DNA of 64,000 nt from Edaphosphingomonas laterariae (GCF_900188165.1 NZ_FZOS01000006.1:1-64000); one strand, 5' to 3'; positions 16,618 through 29,776 are shown, counted from the first letter of the stretch. The notes: a model not told the origin generated them from the letters alone. Translations and numbers: made by a program.

Positions 16618-17994
16618 ATGAAAGGGATGCTACCGAGGGCTGTTGCCTGCTGCGTCACCGTTTGGCCGGTGGCGGCGTCGGCCCAGCAGACGACCGCGAT
16701 GCCGCAACTGGCGATGGCGGATCTCAAGGCATTGCAGGACGAGATCGATCTGCAGCGCAGCGCCATCGCGGAACAGCGCCGCAGGCTTGATGCCCAGGAA
16801 AAGCGCCTGATCGAACTGGAGGAAGCGCTGCTCGGCCAGATGCGCGCCGCCGGCGTCCAGAGCGGCGGCCCCGCGCATGCCATCGCGCCCGCGCGCACGG
16901 CCCAGACGCCTCCCGCCCAGACGCGCACGGCCCAATCCCAGGCGCAGCCCCCTGCCCCGGCCGCCGCCGCAAGCAAGCCGGCCGAACCGGTGCAGAAGGT
17001 TGGCGAACAGCCTGCCGCTGCCCCACGGCAGGAAATGGCGGTGCTGGCGGATCGCGGCAGCGTGCTCACCAAGGCCGGGCGCCTGACCGTCGAACCCACG
17101 GTGGAATATGGCCGCGCCGACCGCAATCGCTTCGTCTTCCGGGGGATCGAGGTTCCCCAATCGGTGCTGGTCGGCGTGTTCGACATCAATGAAAGCCGGC
17201 AGGACGTGCTGACGCTGGCCGGCGTCGCCCGGTTCGGGATCAGCGACCATATCGAAATCGGCGTCCGCATACCCTGGGTCTATCGACAGGATTCGGCCGT
17301 GCTCGTCCCGCTCGTCCAGAACCCGCCGCAATCCGGCGCGGGGACGGTCAACACCTCAGCCAAGGGATCGGGCATCGGCGATGTCGAATTCCTTGCCCGC
17401 TATCTGGTGTCGAATGGCACCAATGGCTGGCCCTTCCTGACCGCCAACCTGCAGGTCGTCGCGCCCACCGGCAAAGGCCCGTTCGATCTGCCGCGCAGCG
17501 CGCTGGGTAACGCCACCAAGGCCGCAACCGGCGGCGGCTTTTGGAGCGTCGCGCCCAGCGTCACGGCGATCGTGCCGAGCGACCCGGCGACGCTGTTCGC
17601 GGTGCTCGGCTATAATTTCAACTTCGGCGAGGATGTCGATACGCGGATCAGCGACGCGCAGATCGATCATGTCGAGCCCGGTTCCGGCCCGAACATGACG
17701 GCGGGCTTGGGCCTTGGCCTCAACGAACGCACGTCGATCAGCTTCGCCTACGCCCATAATTGGGTGTTTTCGACCAAGAGCCTCGTCCGGCCGATCACGA
17801 TCCGCAACGGCCAGACGATATTGGGCGATCCGATCACCACGCGCACCCGCGACCTGCAGATCGGCCGATTCCTGTTCGGTATCAGCTATCGCGTGAACAC
17901 GGCGACGACGATCAACTGGACGGTCGAGATGGGCGCCACCGACGACGCGACCGATCTCCGCACGACGCTCCGCGTGCCACTGGTCCTCAACTGA
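16618..17994 (+). CDS. Outer-membrane beta-barrel with N-terminal coiled coil (FapF-like)
   Basis: A 458-residue exported protein. Signal peptide about 1-22. Residues about 33-76 form a strongly predicted coiled coil (LKALQDEIDLQRSAIAEQRR, then LDAQEKRLIELEEALL). Residues about 77-142 are an Ala/Pro/Gln-rich disordered linker. Residues about 145-458 alternate like an outer-membrane barrel (LTVEPTVEYGRADRNRFVF, IEIGVRIPWVYRQD) and end with the short strand LRTTLRVPLVLN. FapF, the trimeric pore secreting Fap amyloid, has the same order: helical plug, linker, barrel. This is therefore the likely exit pore for the secreted proteins upstream. GGGGGAGG precedes the ATG. It is the last gene of the cluster. 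Confidence 0.8.
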   Translation: MKGMLPRAVACCVTVWPVAASAQQTTAMPQLAMADLKALQDEIDLQRSAIAEQRRRLDAQEKRLIELEEALLGQMRAAGVQSGGPAHAIAPARTAQTPPAQTRTAQSQAQPPAPAAAASKPAEPVQKVGEQPAAAPRQEMAVLADRGSVLTKAGRLTVEPTVEYGRADRNRFVFRGIEVPQSVLVGVFDINESRQDVLTLAGVARFGISDHIEIGVRIPWVYRQDSAVLVPLVQNPPQSGAGTVNTSAKGSGIGDVEFLARYLVSNGTNGWPFLTANLQVVAPTGKGPFDLPRSALGNATKAATGGGFWSVAPSVTAIVPSDPATLFAVLGYNFNFGEDVDTRISDAQIDHVEPGSGPNMTAGLGLGLNERTSISFAYAHNWVFSTKSLVRPITIRNGQTILGDPITTRTRDLQIGRFLFGISYRVNTATTINWTVEMGATDDATDLRTTLRVPLVLN

Positions 17995-18064
17995 CAGCCG
18001 AAATACCTAGAACAGTTTCCGATCCGACTGCGCCGGCTCGAATGCTCTAAGCTCTTTGTTTAAC

Positions 18065-18108
18065 GCGCTTTCCGAGTCAGCAGGTGATTCCACCTGCTTG
18101 GAAAGCGC
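18065..18108. repeat. Nested palindrome, REP-like, at the pyrF 3' end
   Basis: An outer stem GCGCTTTCC/GGAAAGCGC encloses an inner stem AGCAGGTG/CACCTGCT with a 4-base loop. It lies immediately downstream of the pyrF stop. No T-tract follows on either strand, so it looks more like an interspersed palindromic repeat than a simple terminator, though it may stabilise the pyrF mRNA end. Confidence 0.6.
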
Positions 18109-18109
18109 T

Positions 18110-18784
18110 CTACAGCGTCGCTTCGATCGCGCGGGCGGCTTGATCCGGATCGGCCGCCTGGGTGATCGGCCGGCCGATGACGAGAACCGACGCACCGGCA
18201 TCGAGCGCGGCGCGCGGCGTCATCACCCGCTTCTGATCGCCGACATCGCCATCGGCGGGCCGCACGCCCGGCACGACGAAAAAGCCTTCGGGCCAAATCT
18301 TGCGCGCGGCGGCAACCTCGTTCCCCGAACAGACGATGCCATCGATCCCGGCTTCGCGGGCGAGCATCGTCAGCCGTTCGACCTGGGCATGGGGATCGGG
18401 CGCAAGGCCGATCGACGTCATGTCGTTACCGTCGAGGCTGGTGAGCATGGTGACGGCGACGACCTTGGTGCCAAGCGGCGCGGCGGCCTTGGCATCTTCC
18501 AGCATCGCGCGGCCGCCGGCCGCATGGACGGTCAGGATTGCCGGGTCGAGCGGACGCAGCGCCTGGACGGCCTTGGCCACCGTGTTGGGAATATCGTGAA
18601 GCTTGAGATCGAGGAAGATCGGCAGGTCGAGCGCCGCCATCTCCTTCACGCCCGCACGGCCGTTGGCGCAGAAGAATTCCAGCCCCAGCTTGATCCCGCC
18701 CACATGGTTGCGGACGCGCTGGGCAATGGCCTTCGCCTTGTCCAGATCGGGGGTGTCGAGGGCAATGTAGATCGGGCTGGTCAT
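18110..18784 (-). CDS. pyrF: Orotidine 5'-phosphate decarboxylase
   Basis: A 224-residue TIM-barrel enzyme that decarboxylates OMP to UMP, the last step of de novo pyrimidine synthesis. The N-terminus is YIALDTPDLDKA. The catalytic Lys-Asp-Lys-Asp-type motif is FLDLKLHDIPNTV, and TVHAAGG, VCSGNE and VPGVRP mark the phosphate-binding loops. Length is normal. Its ATG overlaps the stop of lapA (ATGA), so the two are translationally coupled. Confidence 0.95.
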   Translation of the reverse strand: MTSPIYIALDTPDLDKAKAIAQRVRNHVGGIKLGLEFFCANGRAGVKEMAALDLPIFLDLKLHDIPNTVAKAVQALRPLDPAILTVHAAGGRAMLEDAKAAAPLGTKVVAVTMLTSLDGNDMTSIGLAPDPHAQVERLTMLAREAGIDGIVCSGNEVAAARKIWPEGFFVVPGVRPADGDVGDQKRVMTPRAALDAGASVLVIGRPITQAADPDQAARAIEATL

Positions 18785-19140
18785 GATACGGCCGGGGGTA
18801 CGGGGACAGACGAAGGGGCGGGAACGGCTTCGATGATATTGGGCGCCGTCGGGGCCGGGGCGGGGGTAGCGGCTACCGCCGGCGCGTCATGGCCGCGGGC
18901 TTCGGCCAGTGCCCGTTCAGCACTGTCGAGCCGGCGACGAAGCGTCCAGCGGGTGGTGCGATGAAGCACCCAAAGCGGCACCAGTCCGACAAAAAAAGCG
19001 CCGAAGATCAACAACGGCAGCTTCACATCGGCACGCAGGCCACCCCATAGATTGATCGTCACCGTGTTCCAGTTCCGCGTCGCGAAGATCACGGCGACTA
19101 CCGCGACGACAACCCAGAACAAGGTTCGGAGAAATTGCAT
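18781..19140 (-). CDS. lapA: LapA-like inner-membrane protein (DUF1049)
   Basis: A 119-residue membrane protein. Two hydrophobic helices are visible (RTLFWVVVAVVAVIFATRNW and LPLLIFGAFFVGLVPLWVLH), separated by TVTINLWGGLRADVKLP, the DUF1049 signature. A basic, coiled-coil-like tail (RRRLDSAERALAEARG) and a Pro/Ala-rich end lie in the cytoplasm. In E. coli LapA works with LapB in regulating lipopolysaccharide synthesis; sphingomonads carry glycosphingolipids instead, so the role here is uncertain. lapA upstream of pyrF is a common gene order. Confidence 0.87.
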   Translation of the reverse strand: MQFLRTLFWVVVAVVAVIFATRNWNTVTINLWGGLRADVKLPLLIFGAFFVGLVPLWVLHRTTRWTLRRRLDSAERALAEARGHDAPAVAATPAPAPTAPNIIEAVPAPSSVPVPPAVS

Positions 19141-19232
19141 CGCCCGGTCTCCCTTGATCCCCCCTTTTAGGCTGAAAGGCTGGCCTTTGGCAAAGGGGTG
19201 CGGGTTGTTTCGGCAACGAGCGGGAGCTCCGC

Positions 19233-23347
<4,115 letters not shown>

Positions 23348-23434
23348 TCTCCCGGTTTCTGAAATCCGCTTAGTCGAGCGGAGTTGGACACAAAGGGGCA
23401 TTGGGGATGGCGCGTGGATGACGCGTGCGCCTTC

Positions 23435-23478
23435 TTGACATCCGATCAGCGGAAGCCACTATAGAACAAAATAGGAAC
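23435..23478 (+). promoter_or_regulatory. SOS promoter: TTGACA and LexA box
   Basis: A perfect -35 hexamer TTGACA (23435-23440) and a -10-like ACTATA/TATAGA (23458-23465) lie upstream of imuA. Overlapping the -10 end is GAAC-AAAATAG-GAAC (23464-23478), an exact GAAC-N7-GAAC, which is the alphaproteobacterial LexA operator (GTTC-N7-GTTC) read in reverse. LexA bound here would block RNA polymerase, making imuA-imuB-dnaE2 DNA-damage inducible. The predicted transcript start is only about 8-15 bases before the start codon. Confidence 0.88.
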
Positions 23479-23479
23479 A

Positions 23480-24295
23480 TTGAGCGTGCGCGAGTCGTCC
23501 CACCCTCCTGCCGGGCCCCCTCTTGCCGGCCTGCGCGACCGGATCGCCGCATTGAGCGGGCCGGATGCCGCGCCGTCATCCCGGATCGCGACCGGCCATG
23601 CCGGCATCGATGCCGCATTGGGTGGCGGGCTGGCGGCGGGGCGATTGCATGAGGTGTTCGCCGCCTGCGCCGATGAAGCGGCCAGTGCGGCGGGCTTCGC
23701 CGCCATGCTCGCGCTCAGGGCCGGCCATGCCGCCGGGGAACAGGCTTTGTTATGGTTGCGTTGCGACGATGCCGAACGGCGGGCCGGCGGGCTCTATGCG
23801 CCGGGCTTTGCCGAACTGGGCGGCGATCCCGATGCGCTGCTGCTGGCGCTCGCCCCCGATCCGGTGGCGCTGTTGCGGGCGGCGGCGGATGCGGCGCGCT
23901 GCGCCGGGCTGGTGGCGATCCTGGCCGAATGCTGGGGCAATCCCCGCATACTCGATCTGACGGCGACGCGCCGGCTGGCGCTGGCCGCCGAGCAATCGGG
24001 CGTGGCGGTGCTGCTGCTGCGCATCGACGCGCAGGCCATGCCCAGTGCCGCGGATACGCGCTGGCAGGTGGCGGCGGCCCCATCGGTGGCGCTGGACGCC
24101 AATGCACCGGGGCACACCGCGCTTTCCGTCGAATTGCAGCGCCAGCGCATGGGGGCTGGCGGGCACGCCTGGCGCGTGGAGTGGGATCGTGATCGGTGCA
24201 TCTTCCGCGAACCGGCGCTATCTGGCGCTCTGGTTCCCCTTCCTCAGCGCGGATCGGCTGCGGCGGCAGCCGAACGGCTTCTCCGCACCGCCTGA
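23480..24295 (+). CDS. imuA: ImuA, SOS mutagenesis protein
   Basis: A 271-residue protein of the ImuA (SulA/RecA-like) family. The start of the RecA-like part reads IATGHAGIDAALGGGLAAGR. Further on are EQALLWLRCDD, LYAPGFAELGGDP and VAILAECWGNPRILDLTATR. ImuA binds RecA and brings it to the ImuB-DnaE2 mutasome during SOS-induced translesion synthesis. The start is TTG 23480 or GTG 23486. Neither has a Shine-Dalgarno site, and both lie just after the LexA box, so the mRNA may be almost leaderless. The 3' end overlaps imuB by about 107 bases. Confidence 0.88.
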   Translation: MSVRESSHPPAGPPLAGLRDRIAALSGPDAAPSSRIATGHAGIDAALGGGLAAGRLHEVFAACADEAASAAGFAAMLALRAGHAAGEQALLWLRCDDAERRAGGLYAPGFAELGGDPDALLLALAPDPVALLRAAADAARCAGLVAILAECWGNPRILDLTATRRLALAAEQSGVAVLLLRIDAQAMPSAADTRWQVAAAPSVALDANAPGHTALSVELQRQRMGAGGHAWRVEWDRDRCIFREPALSGALVPLPQRGSAAAAAERLLRTA

Positions 24296-25748
24296 CGCGC
24301 CGATCGCCTTTGTCGAAAAGGTGAAGGGCGCGCTGCGGCTGGCGGCGGTCGATCCGGTGGCGATGCGGCTGGGGCTGGCGCCCGGGCTGGCGCTGGCCGA
24401 TGCCCGCGCCCGCGTGCCCGATCTTGCCGTGGCGGATCATGATCCGGCGGCCGACGCCACCTTGCTCGATGCGCTGGCGGCGGGCTGCGGGCGCTATACG
24501 CCGCTGGTCGCCATCGACGCGCCGGACGGACTGCTTCTGGACATCACTGGCTGCGCGCACCTGTTCGGCGGGGACACAGGGCTGGCCGCCGATGCCGAGG
24601 CGCGGCTGATCCGGGCCGGCCTGACGCTGCGTCACGCGCTGGCGGGCACGGCCGATGGCGCGCACGCGCTGGCGCGCTTCCAGACGGCACCGGCACCGGA
24701 CGAGGCAGCCGCGATCAAGCGCCTGCCGGTGGCCGCCCTGCGGCTCGACCCGGAAGCCGAAACCGGGCTGAAACGCGCCGGTCTCAAGACGGTGGGCGAT
24801 CTCGCCTGCCGGCCGCTCGCGGGCATCGCCGCGCGTTTCGGTGCCGATGCGGTCACCGCGCTGCGCCGATTGCTGGGCGAAGCCGAAAGCCCGATCATAC
24901 CGCGCCGGACGGAAGCGATGATCCGCGTCGAGCGCCGCTTCGCCGAACCGATCGCCAGCACCGATTATGCGCTGGCCGTGCTGACCGAGCTTGCGACGGA
25001 AGCCAGGGCACGGCTGGAGGAGCGCAAGGCCGGGGGCCGCCGGTTCGAGGCGCTGTTCTTCCGCAGCGATGGCCTGGCCCGCGCGATCATGGTGGAAACC
25101 GGCCAGCCCACCCGCGATCCGGCAGTGGTGATGCGGCTGTTGCGCGAACGGATCGAAACCTTGCGCGATCCGATCGATCCCGGCTTCGGCTTCGATATGG
25201 TGCGGCTGGCGGTGCCGGTGGCCGAGCCGCTGGCGGCGACGCAGCTCAAGCTGGAAGGCGGCGCGATCCACGAGGCCGAGATCGCGGCGCTGGTCGATCG
25301 GCTGAGCACGCGGCTGGGCCGCGGGCGGGTGCGGCGTTTCCGCGCCCGCGACACGCATATCCCCGAACAGGCCCAGCTGGCGCTGCCCGCCATCGCCACC
25401 GCAACGCCCGCCGCCTGGGTGCCGCCCGCGCCGGACGAGCCGCCGCTCCGCCCGATCCACCTGTTCGATCCCCCCCAGAGGATCGAGGTGATCGCCGAAG
25501 TGCCCGATGGCCCGCCGCATCGCTTCCGCTGGCGGCGCGAGGCGCATGAAGTGCGCCGTTATGAGGGGCCGGAACGGATCGGCGCCGAATGGTGGCGGCG
25601 GAAGGACGGCGCGGTCGACCAGCCCGGCCTGACCCGCGATTATTACCGGGTGGAAGATGTGCGTGGCCGGCGCTTCTGGATCTTCCGCCACGGCCTCTAC
25701 AGCGAAAAGCCCGATCCGGGCTGGTATCTGCACGGCATTTTCGCATGA
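24189..25748 (+). CDS. imuB: ImuB, Y-family polymerase-like SOS protein
   Basis: A 519-residue Y-family DNA polymerase homologue without the catalytic acidic residues, as is normal for ImuB. It begins NRRYLALWFPFLSADRLRR. It then shows a palm/finger-like region (VEKVKGALRLAAVDPVAMRL, GMELADARA-like LALADARARVPDL) and VTGCAHLFGG-like DITGCAHLFGGD. The C-terminal extension carries the PDPGWYLHGIF tail. ImuB binds the beta clamp and connects ImuA/RecA with DnaE2. The start GTG 24189 has GGAG upstream and lies inside imuA; such overlap is common in this cassette. Its end overlaps dnaE2 (ATGA). Confidence 0.9.
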   Translation: MIGASSANRRYLALWFPFLSADRLRRQPNGFSAPPDAPIAFVEKVKGALRLAAVDPVAMRLGLAPGLALADARARVPDLAVADHDPAADATLLDALAAGCGRYTPLVAIDAPDGLLLDITGCAHLFGGDTGLAADAEARLIRAGLTLRHALAGTADGAHALARFQTAPAPDEAAAIKRLPVAALRLDPEAETGLKRAGLKTVGDLACRPLAGIAARFGADAVTALRRLLGEAESPIIPRRTEAMIRVERRFAEPIASTDYALAVLTELATEARARLEERKAGGRRFEALFFRSDGLARAIMVETGQPTRDPAVVMRLLRERIETLRDPIDPGFGFDMVRLAVPVAEPLAATQLKLEGGAIHEAEIAALVDRLSTRLGRGRVRRFRARDTHIPEQAQLALPAIATATPAAWVPPAPDEPPLRPIHLFDPPQRIEVIAEVPDGPPHRFRWRREAHEVRRYEGPERIGAEWWRRKDGAVDQPGLTRDYYRVEDVRGRRFWIFRHGLYSEKPDPGWYLHGIFA

Positions 25749-28700
25749 CCGCCGCCCCCGTCTTTGCCGAACTCGCCGCCGCGACCAATTATTCCTTCCT
25801 GCGCGGCGCATCGCATCCGGCCGACATGGTGGCACGCGCGATCGCCCTTGGCATGTCGGGCATCGGCATCGCCGATCGCAACACGGTGGCGGGCGTGGTC
25901 CGCGCCTGGGTGGCGCTGGGCAAGACGCCCGCCGCCCGGCGCGAGATGATGGCGGAAACGGGCTTCCGCCTCGTCGTCGGCGCACGGCTGGTCTTTGCCG
26001 ATGGCACGCCGGACATCATCGCCTATCCGGCGACGCGCCACGGCTGGGGCCGCCTCACCCGCCTGCTCACCACCGGCAATCTCCGCGCGGAGAAAGGCGA
26101 TTGCATCCTCCGCTTCGACGATCTGGCGGACCATTGCGAAGATCTGCTGCTGATCGCGATGGCCGACGAAGCGGATGAATTCCCCCTGCGCCGGCTCGCC
26201 CGGCTTCGCCCCGACGCGCTGTGGCTGGGCGCCACGATGCAACGCGACGGCCGCGATCGCCGGCGGCTGGCCCGGCTGATGCGGCTATCGGCGCGAACCG
26301 GCGTGCCACTGATCGCCACCTGCGACGCGCTTTATGCCGGGCCGGAACAGCGCCCGCTCCACGACATCGTCACCTGCATCCGCGAGGGCGTGGCCATCGC
26401 CGAAGCCGGCCGCCTGCTCGCCGCCAATGCCGAACGCCATCTGAAGCCGCCGGTCGAAATGGCGCGGCTGTTCCGCGATTGCCCCGAAGCGGTGGCCAGC
26501 CCCGCCGACATCCTCGCGCGGATCGATTTCGATCTCGATCAGCTTGCCTATGAATATCCGCACGAACCGGTGCCCCAGGGCTGGACGCCGCAAGGCTGGC
26601 TCGAACATCTCGTCATGGCAGCCGCTTATGCCCGCCATCCCGATGGCATCCCCCCGAAAATGCAGGACATATTGGACGAAGAACTCGGCCTGGTCGGCCG
26701 GCTCAACTATGCCTGCTATTTCCTGACTGTCCACGATATCGTCCGCTATGCGCGGGAGGAATGCGATCCGCCGATCCTTTGCCAGGGGCGTGGATCGGCG
26801 GCCAATTCGCTGATCTGCTATCTGCTCGGCGTCACCCCGATCGATCCGGTGGAAAACAACCTGCTGTTCAGTCGCTTCCTTTCCGAGGAACGCAACGAGC
26901 CACCCGATATCGACGTCGATTTCGAACATGAGCGGCGCGAGGAGGTGATGCAATATGTCTATCGCCGCTACGGCCGCGCCCGCGCCGGCATCGCCGCCAC
27001 GGTGATCCATTATCGCCCGCGCAGCACGTTGCGCGAGGTGGGCAAGGCGCTCGGCCTGTCCGAGGATGTGACCGCGCGGCTCGCGAATACGAGCTGGGGC
27101 AGCTATGGCGGACCGGTCGAGGAAGGCCGCTTCAGCGAGGCGGGTTTCGATCTGGCCAATGCCGAAATGGCGCGGCTGAAGGCGCTGGTCGACCAGCTTC
27201 TCGAATTTCCGCGCCATCTTTCCCAGCATGTCGGCGGCTTCGTGCTGACCGAGGACCGGCTCGACGAAACCGTGCCGATCCACAATGCCGCGATGGACGA
27301 TCGCACCTTCATCGAATGGGACAAGGACGATATCGACGCGCTCGGCCTGATGAAGGTCGACGTGCTGGCGCTCGGCATGCTCACCTGCATCCGCAAGAGC
27401 TTCGATCTCATGCGCGATCATGGCCTGGGCGACTGGCAACTCGCGACGATCCCGCAGGAAGACCCGGCCACCTATGGCATGCTGTGCAAGGGCGACAGCA
27501 TCGGCGTGTTCCAGGTCGAAAGCCGCGCGCAGATCAACATGCTGCCGCGCCTCAGGCCGCGCCGCTTCTACGATCTCGTCATCCAGGTGGCGATCGTCCG
27601 GCCGGGACCGATCGAAGGCGACATGGTCCACCCCTATCTCCGGCGGCGGAACAGGGAGGAAGCCGTGGTCTTTCCCAGCCCCGCCCCGCCGCATGACCCG
27701 GACGAACTGAAAGAGGTGCTCGGCCGCACCTGCGGGGTGCCTTTGTTCCAGGAACAGGCGATGAAGCTCGCCATCACCGCCGCTGCCTTCACGCCGGACG
27801 AGGCCAATGGCCTGCGCCGCGCGATGGCCACTTTCCGCAACCTCGGCACGATCCACGAATATGAAAGCAAGATGGTGCAGGGCATGGTCGCGCGCGGCTA
27901 TGAGCCCGATTTCGCGCGCCGCTGCTATGATCAGATCAAGGGTTTCGGCAGCTATGGCTTCCCCGAAAGCCATGCCCAGGCCTTCGCCAAGCTGGTCTAT
28001 GTTTCGGCCTGGATCAAATGCCACCATCCGGCGGTGTTCACCTGTGCGCTGCTCAACGCGCAGCCAATGGGGTTTTACGCCCCCGCCCAGCTTGTCCGCG
28101 ATGCGCGCGAACATGGCGTGGAGGTGCGCCCGATCGACATCAACGCCAGCCGGTGGGACAATAATCTGGAACGGCGCGGCGATGGCACGCTCGCCCTGCG
28201 GCTCGGCCTGCGCCAGATCGACGGGTTCCGACAGGAATGGGCGGAACGGCTGGCGGCGGCGCGCGCCGACGGACCGATCACCAGCCTGGAGATATTGGCG
28301 CGGATGGCGGGCCTGCCGGCACGCGCGCTGCGCCTGCTGGCCGATGCCGATGCCTGCCGCTCGATCGCGCTCGACCGGCGCGAGGCATTGTGGGAGGCAC
28401 GGCGCACGCCGCCCGGCGAATTGCCGCTGTTCGCTGCCGCCGCCGCCCGCGAACTGGCCACCGAGCCCGATGCCGCGCTGCCCGCCATGCCACTCGTCGA
28501 GCAGGTGATGACCGATTATCAGATGACGCGCCTGTCGCTGAAGGACCATCCGATGACCTTCCTGCGGCCGATGTTCCGCAACGAAGGCGTGCTGAGCTGC
28601 GCCGAGATCGGCCAGGTACGGAACGGCGCGCGGGCGAAGGCCGCCGGCGTGGTGCTGATCCGCCAGCGGCCGGGCAAGGGCAATGCGATCTTCGTCACGC

Positions 28701-29008
28701 TGGAGGACGAAAGCGGCATCACCAATGTGCTGATCTGGGCACGGCTGTTCGAACGCTATCGCCGCGCCGTCATGGCGTCACGCCTGATGGAAGTGCATGG
28801 CGAGGTGCAGAAGAGCCGCGAGGGCGTGGTCCACCTGATGGCGTCGCGCATCGTCGATCGCACCGCCGCGCTCGACCATCTCAACAATGATCGTCCGCCG
28901 CATATCCCCTTGGCGCCGGCCGACGAATTCCTTCATCCCCAGGTGCCGCGTGGCCATGCCCACCCCCGCGACGTCCGCATCCTGCCCCGATCCCGCGATT
29001 TCCATTGA
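25745..29008 (+). CDS. dnaE2: Error-prone DNA polymerase DnaE2
   Basis: A 1087-residue C-family polymerase that carries out SOS mutagenic translesion synthesis. An N-terminal PHP domain opens with FAELAAATNYSFLRGASHP. The palm aspartates lie in EPPDIDVDFEHERREEVM, preceded by CQGRGSAANSLICYLLGVTP. The finger region includes FPESHAQAFAKLVYVSAWIK. A C-terminal OB-fold (IFVTLEDESGITNVLIWARL) is present and the replicative tau-binding tail is missing, which distinguishes DnaE2 from DnaE1. It is the last gene of the LexA-controlled cassette. Confidence 0.95.
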   Translation: MTAAPVFAELAAATNYSFLRGASHPADMVARAIALGMSGIGIADRNTVAGVVRAWVALGKTPAARREMMAETGFRLVVGARLVFADGTPDIIAYPATRHGWGRLTRLLTTGNLRAEKGDCILRFDDLADHCEDLLLIAMADEADEFPLRRLARLRPDALWLGATMQRDGRDRRRLARLMRLSARTGVPLIATCDALYAGPEQRPLHDIVTCIREGVAIAEAGRLLAANAERHLKPPVEMARLFRDCPEAVASPADILARIDFDLDQLAYEYPHEPVPQGWTPQGWLEHLVMAAAYARHPDGIPPKMQDILDEELGLVGRLNYACYFLTVHDIVRYAREECDPPILCQGRGSAANSLICYLLGVTPIDPVENNLLFSRFLSEERNEPPDIDVDFEHERREEVMQYVYRRYGRARAGIAATVIHYRPRSTLREVGKALGLSEDVTARLANTSWGSYGGPVEEGRFSEAGFDLANAEMARLKALVDQLLEFPRHLSQHVGGFVLTEDRLDETVPIHNAAMDDRTFIEWDKDDIDALGLMKVDVLALGMLTCIRKSFDLMRDHGLGDWQLATIPQEDPATYGMLCKGDSIGVFQVESRAQINMLPRLRPRRFYDLVIQVAIVRPGPIEGDMVHPYLRRRNREEAVVFPSPAPPHDPDELKEVLGRTCGVPLFQEQAMKLAITAAAFTPDEANGLRRAMATFRNLGTIHEYESKMVQGMVARGYEPDFARRCYDQIKGFGSYGFPESHAQAFAKLVYVSAWIKCHHPAVFTCALLNAQPMGFYAPAQLVRDAREHGVEVRPIDINASRWDNNLERRGDGTLALRLGLRQIDGFRQEWAERLAAARADGPITSLEILARMAGLPARALRLLADADACRSIALDRREALWEARRTPPGELPLFAAAAARELATEPDAALPAMPLVEQVMTDYQMTRLSLKDHPMTFLRPMFRNEGVLSCAEIGQVRNGARAKAAGVVLIRQRPGKGNAIFVTLEDESGITNVLIWARLFERYRRAVMASRLMEVHGEVQKSREGVVHLMASRIVDRTAALDHLNNDRPPHIPLAPADEFLHPQVPRGHAHPRDVRILPRSRDFH

Positions 29009-29075
29009 CGACGGCGCGCCCCTGACGCCCTATAATCGCCCAGCAGAATCCGCCGAAGCCGATGGAGGATCGTCG

Positions 29076-29702
29076 ATGCTTGAACATCTGCCGCTTTGGA
29101 TCGGGGCGCTGATGCGCAACGTCCGCGCCGGCCATGCCAAGCTCGCCATCGTCCAGCCCGAACTCGCCATCGGCGGTACGCCGATCGACCTGTCGAGCCC
29201 CGCTTTCGCTTATGGCGCCCGCCTGCCCGAACGCTTCACCGCCGATGGCGCCGGCATCTCGCCGCCGCTCGTCTGGGGCGATGTGCCGGCGGGCACGCGC
29301 AGCCTGGCGCTGATCGTCGAGGATCCCGACGCGCCGGCCCCCAACCCGATCGTCCACGCCATCGTCTGGGGCATCGCGCCCACGGAACACCGGCTGGAAG
29401 AAGGCGCGATGGTCGCCAATGGCGGCACCGGCAAAGGGAGCGATACCGGTCGCAACAGCGCCTTCGGCGAAGGCTGGCTGCCGCCCGATCCGCCCGCCGG
29501 CCATGGCAGCCACGATTATGCCTTCCAGCTCTTCGCGCTCGCCGACGTTCCCGATCTGGCCGGCCATCCCGGCCGATCCGCGCTCTTGAAGGCGATGGCC
29601 GGCAAGGTGCTCGCCGCCGGCCTGCTGGTCGGCACCTATTCGCGTGGCGAGGAAGCGCGCATCGGCGGCAGCCCGCAAAAGGCGCCCCGCCCGGTGCGCT
29701 GA
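29076..29702 (+). CDS. YbhB/YbcL (PEBP) family protein
   Basis: A 208-residue phosphatidylethanolamine-binding-like protein. Diagnostic pieces are FAYGARLPERFTADGAGISP, PLVWGDVPAGTRSLALIVED, PDAPAPNPIVHAIVWGI and, near the end, SHDYAFQLFALAD. Its anion-binding pocket residues (DPD, HxxV) are present. The bacterial family has no firmly known role; eukaryotic relatives inhibit Raf kinases. GGAGGATC precedes the ATG at 29076. It follows dnaE2 by 67 bases and may be partly co-transcribed with it. Confidence 0.88.
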   Translation: MLEHLPLWIGALMRNVRAGHAKLAIVQPELAIGGTPIDLSSPAFAYGARLPERFTADGAGISPPLVWGDVPAGTRSLALIVEDPDAPAPNPIVHAIVWGIAPTEHRLEEGAMVANGGTGKGSDTGRNSAFGEGWLPPDPPAGHGSHDYAFQLFALADVPDLAGHPGRSALLKAMAGKVLAAGLLVGTYSRGEEARIGGSPQKAPRPVR

Positions 29703-29738
29703 TCGCGGCTGGCGAGCCCGCCCGTTCCGCTCGCACCG

Positions 29739-29776
29739 ATATATTTCAATCTCAAATATTTCATACTTGAAGTTTA
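29739..29776. promoter_or_regulatory. AT-rich promoter island of the aryl-CoA monooxygenase cluster
   Basis: In GC-rich surroundings a roughly 40-base segment is almost pure A/T. It contains CAAATATTT and an imperfect dyad of TTCAA-like and TTGAA-like arms (29745-29749 and 29767-29771). AT-rich dyads are typical MarR binding sites, and a MarR gene lies in the cluster it precedes. The exact promoter elements are not certain. Confidence 0.4.

Noticed and set aside
26285-28549. A 754-codon reverse frame opposite dnaE2
   Set aside because: Shadow of a conserved polymerase in GC-rich DNA; composition is non-protein-like and there is no start signal.
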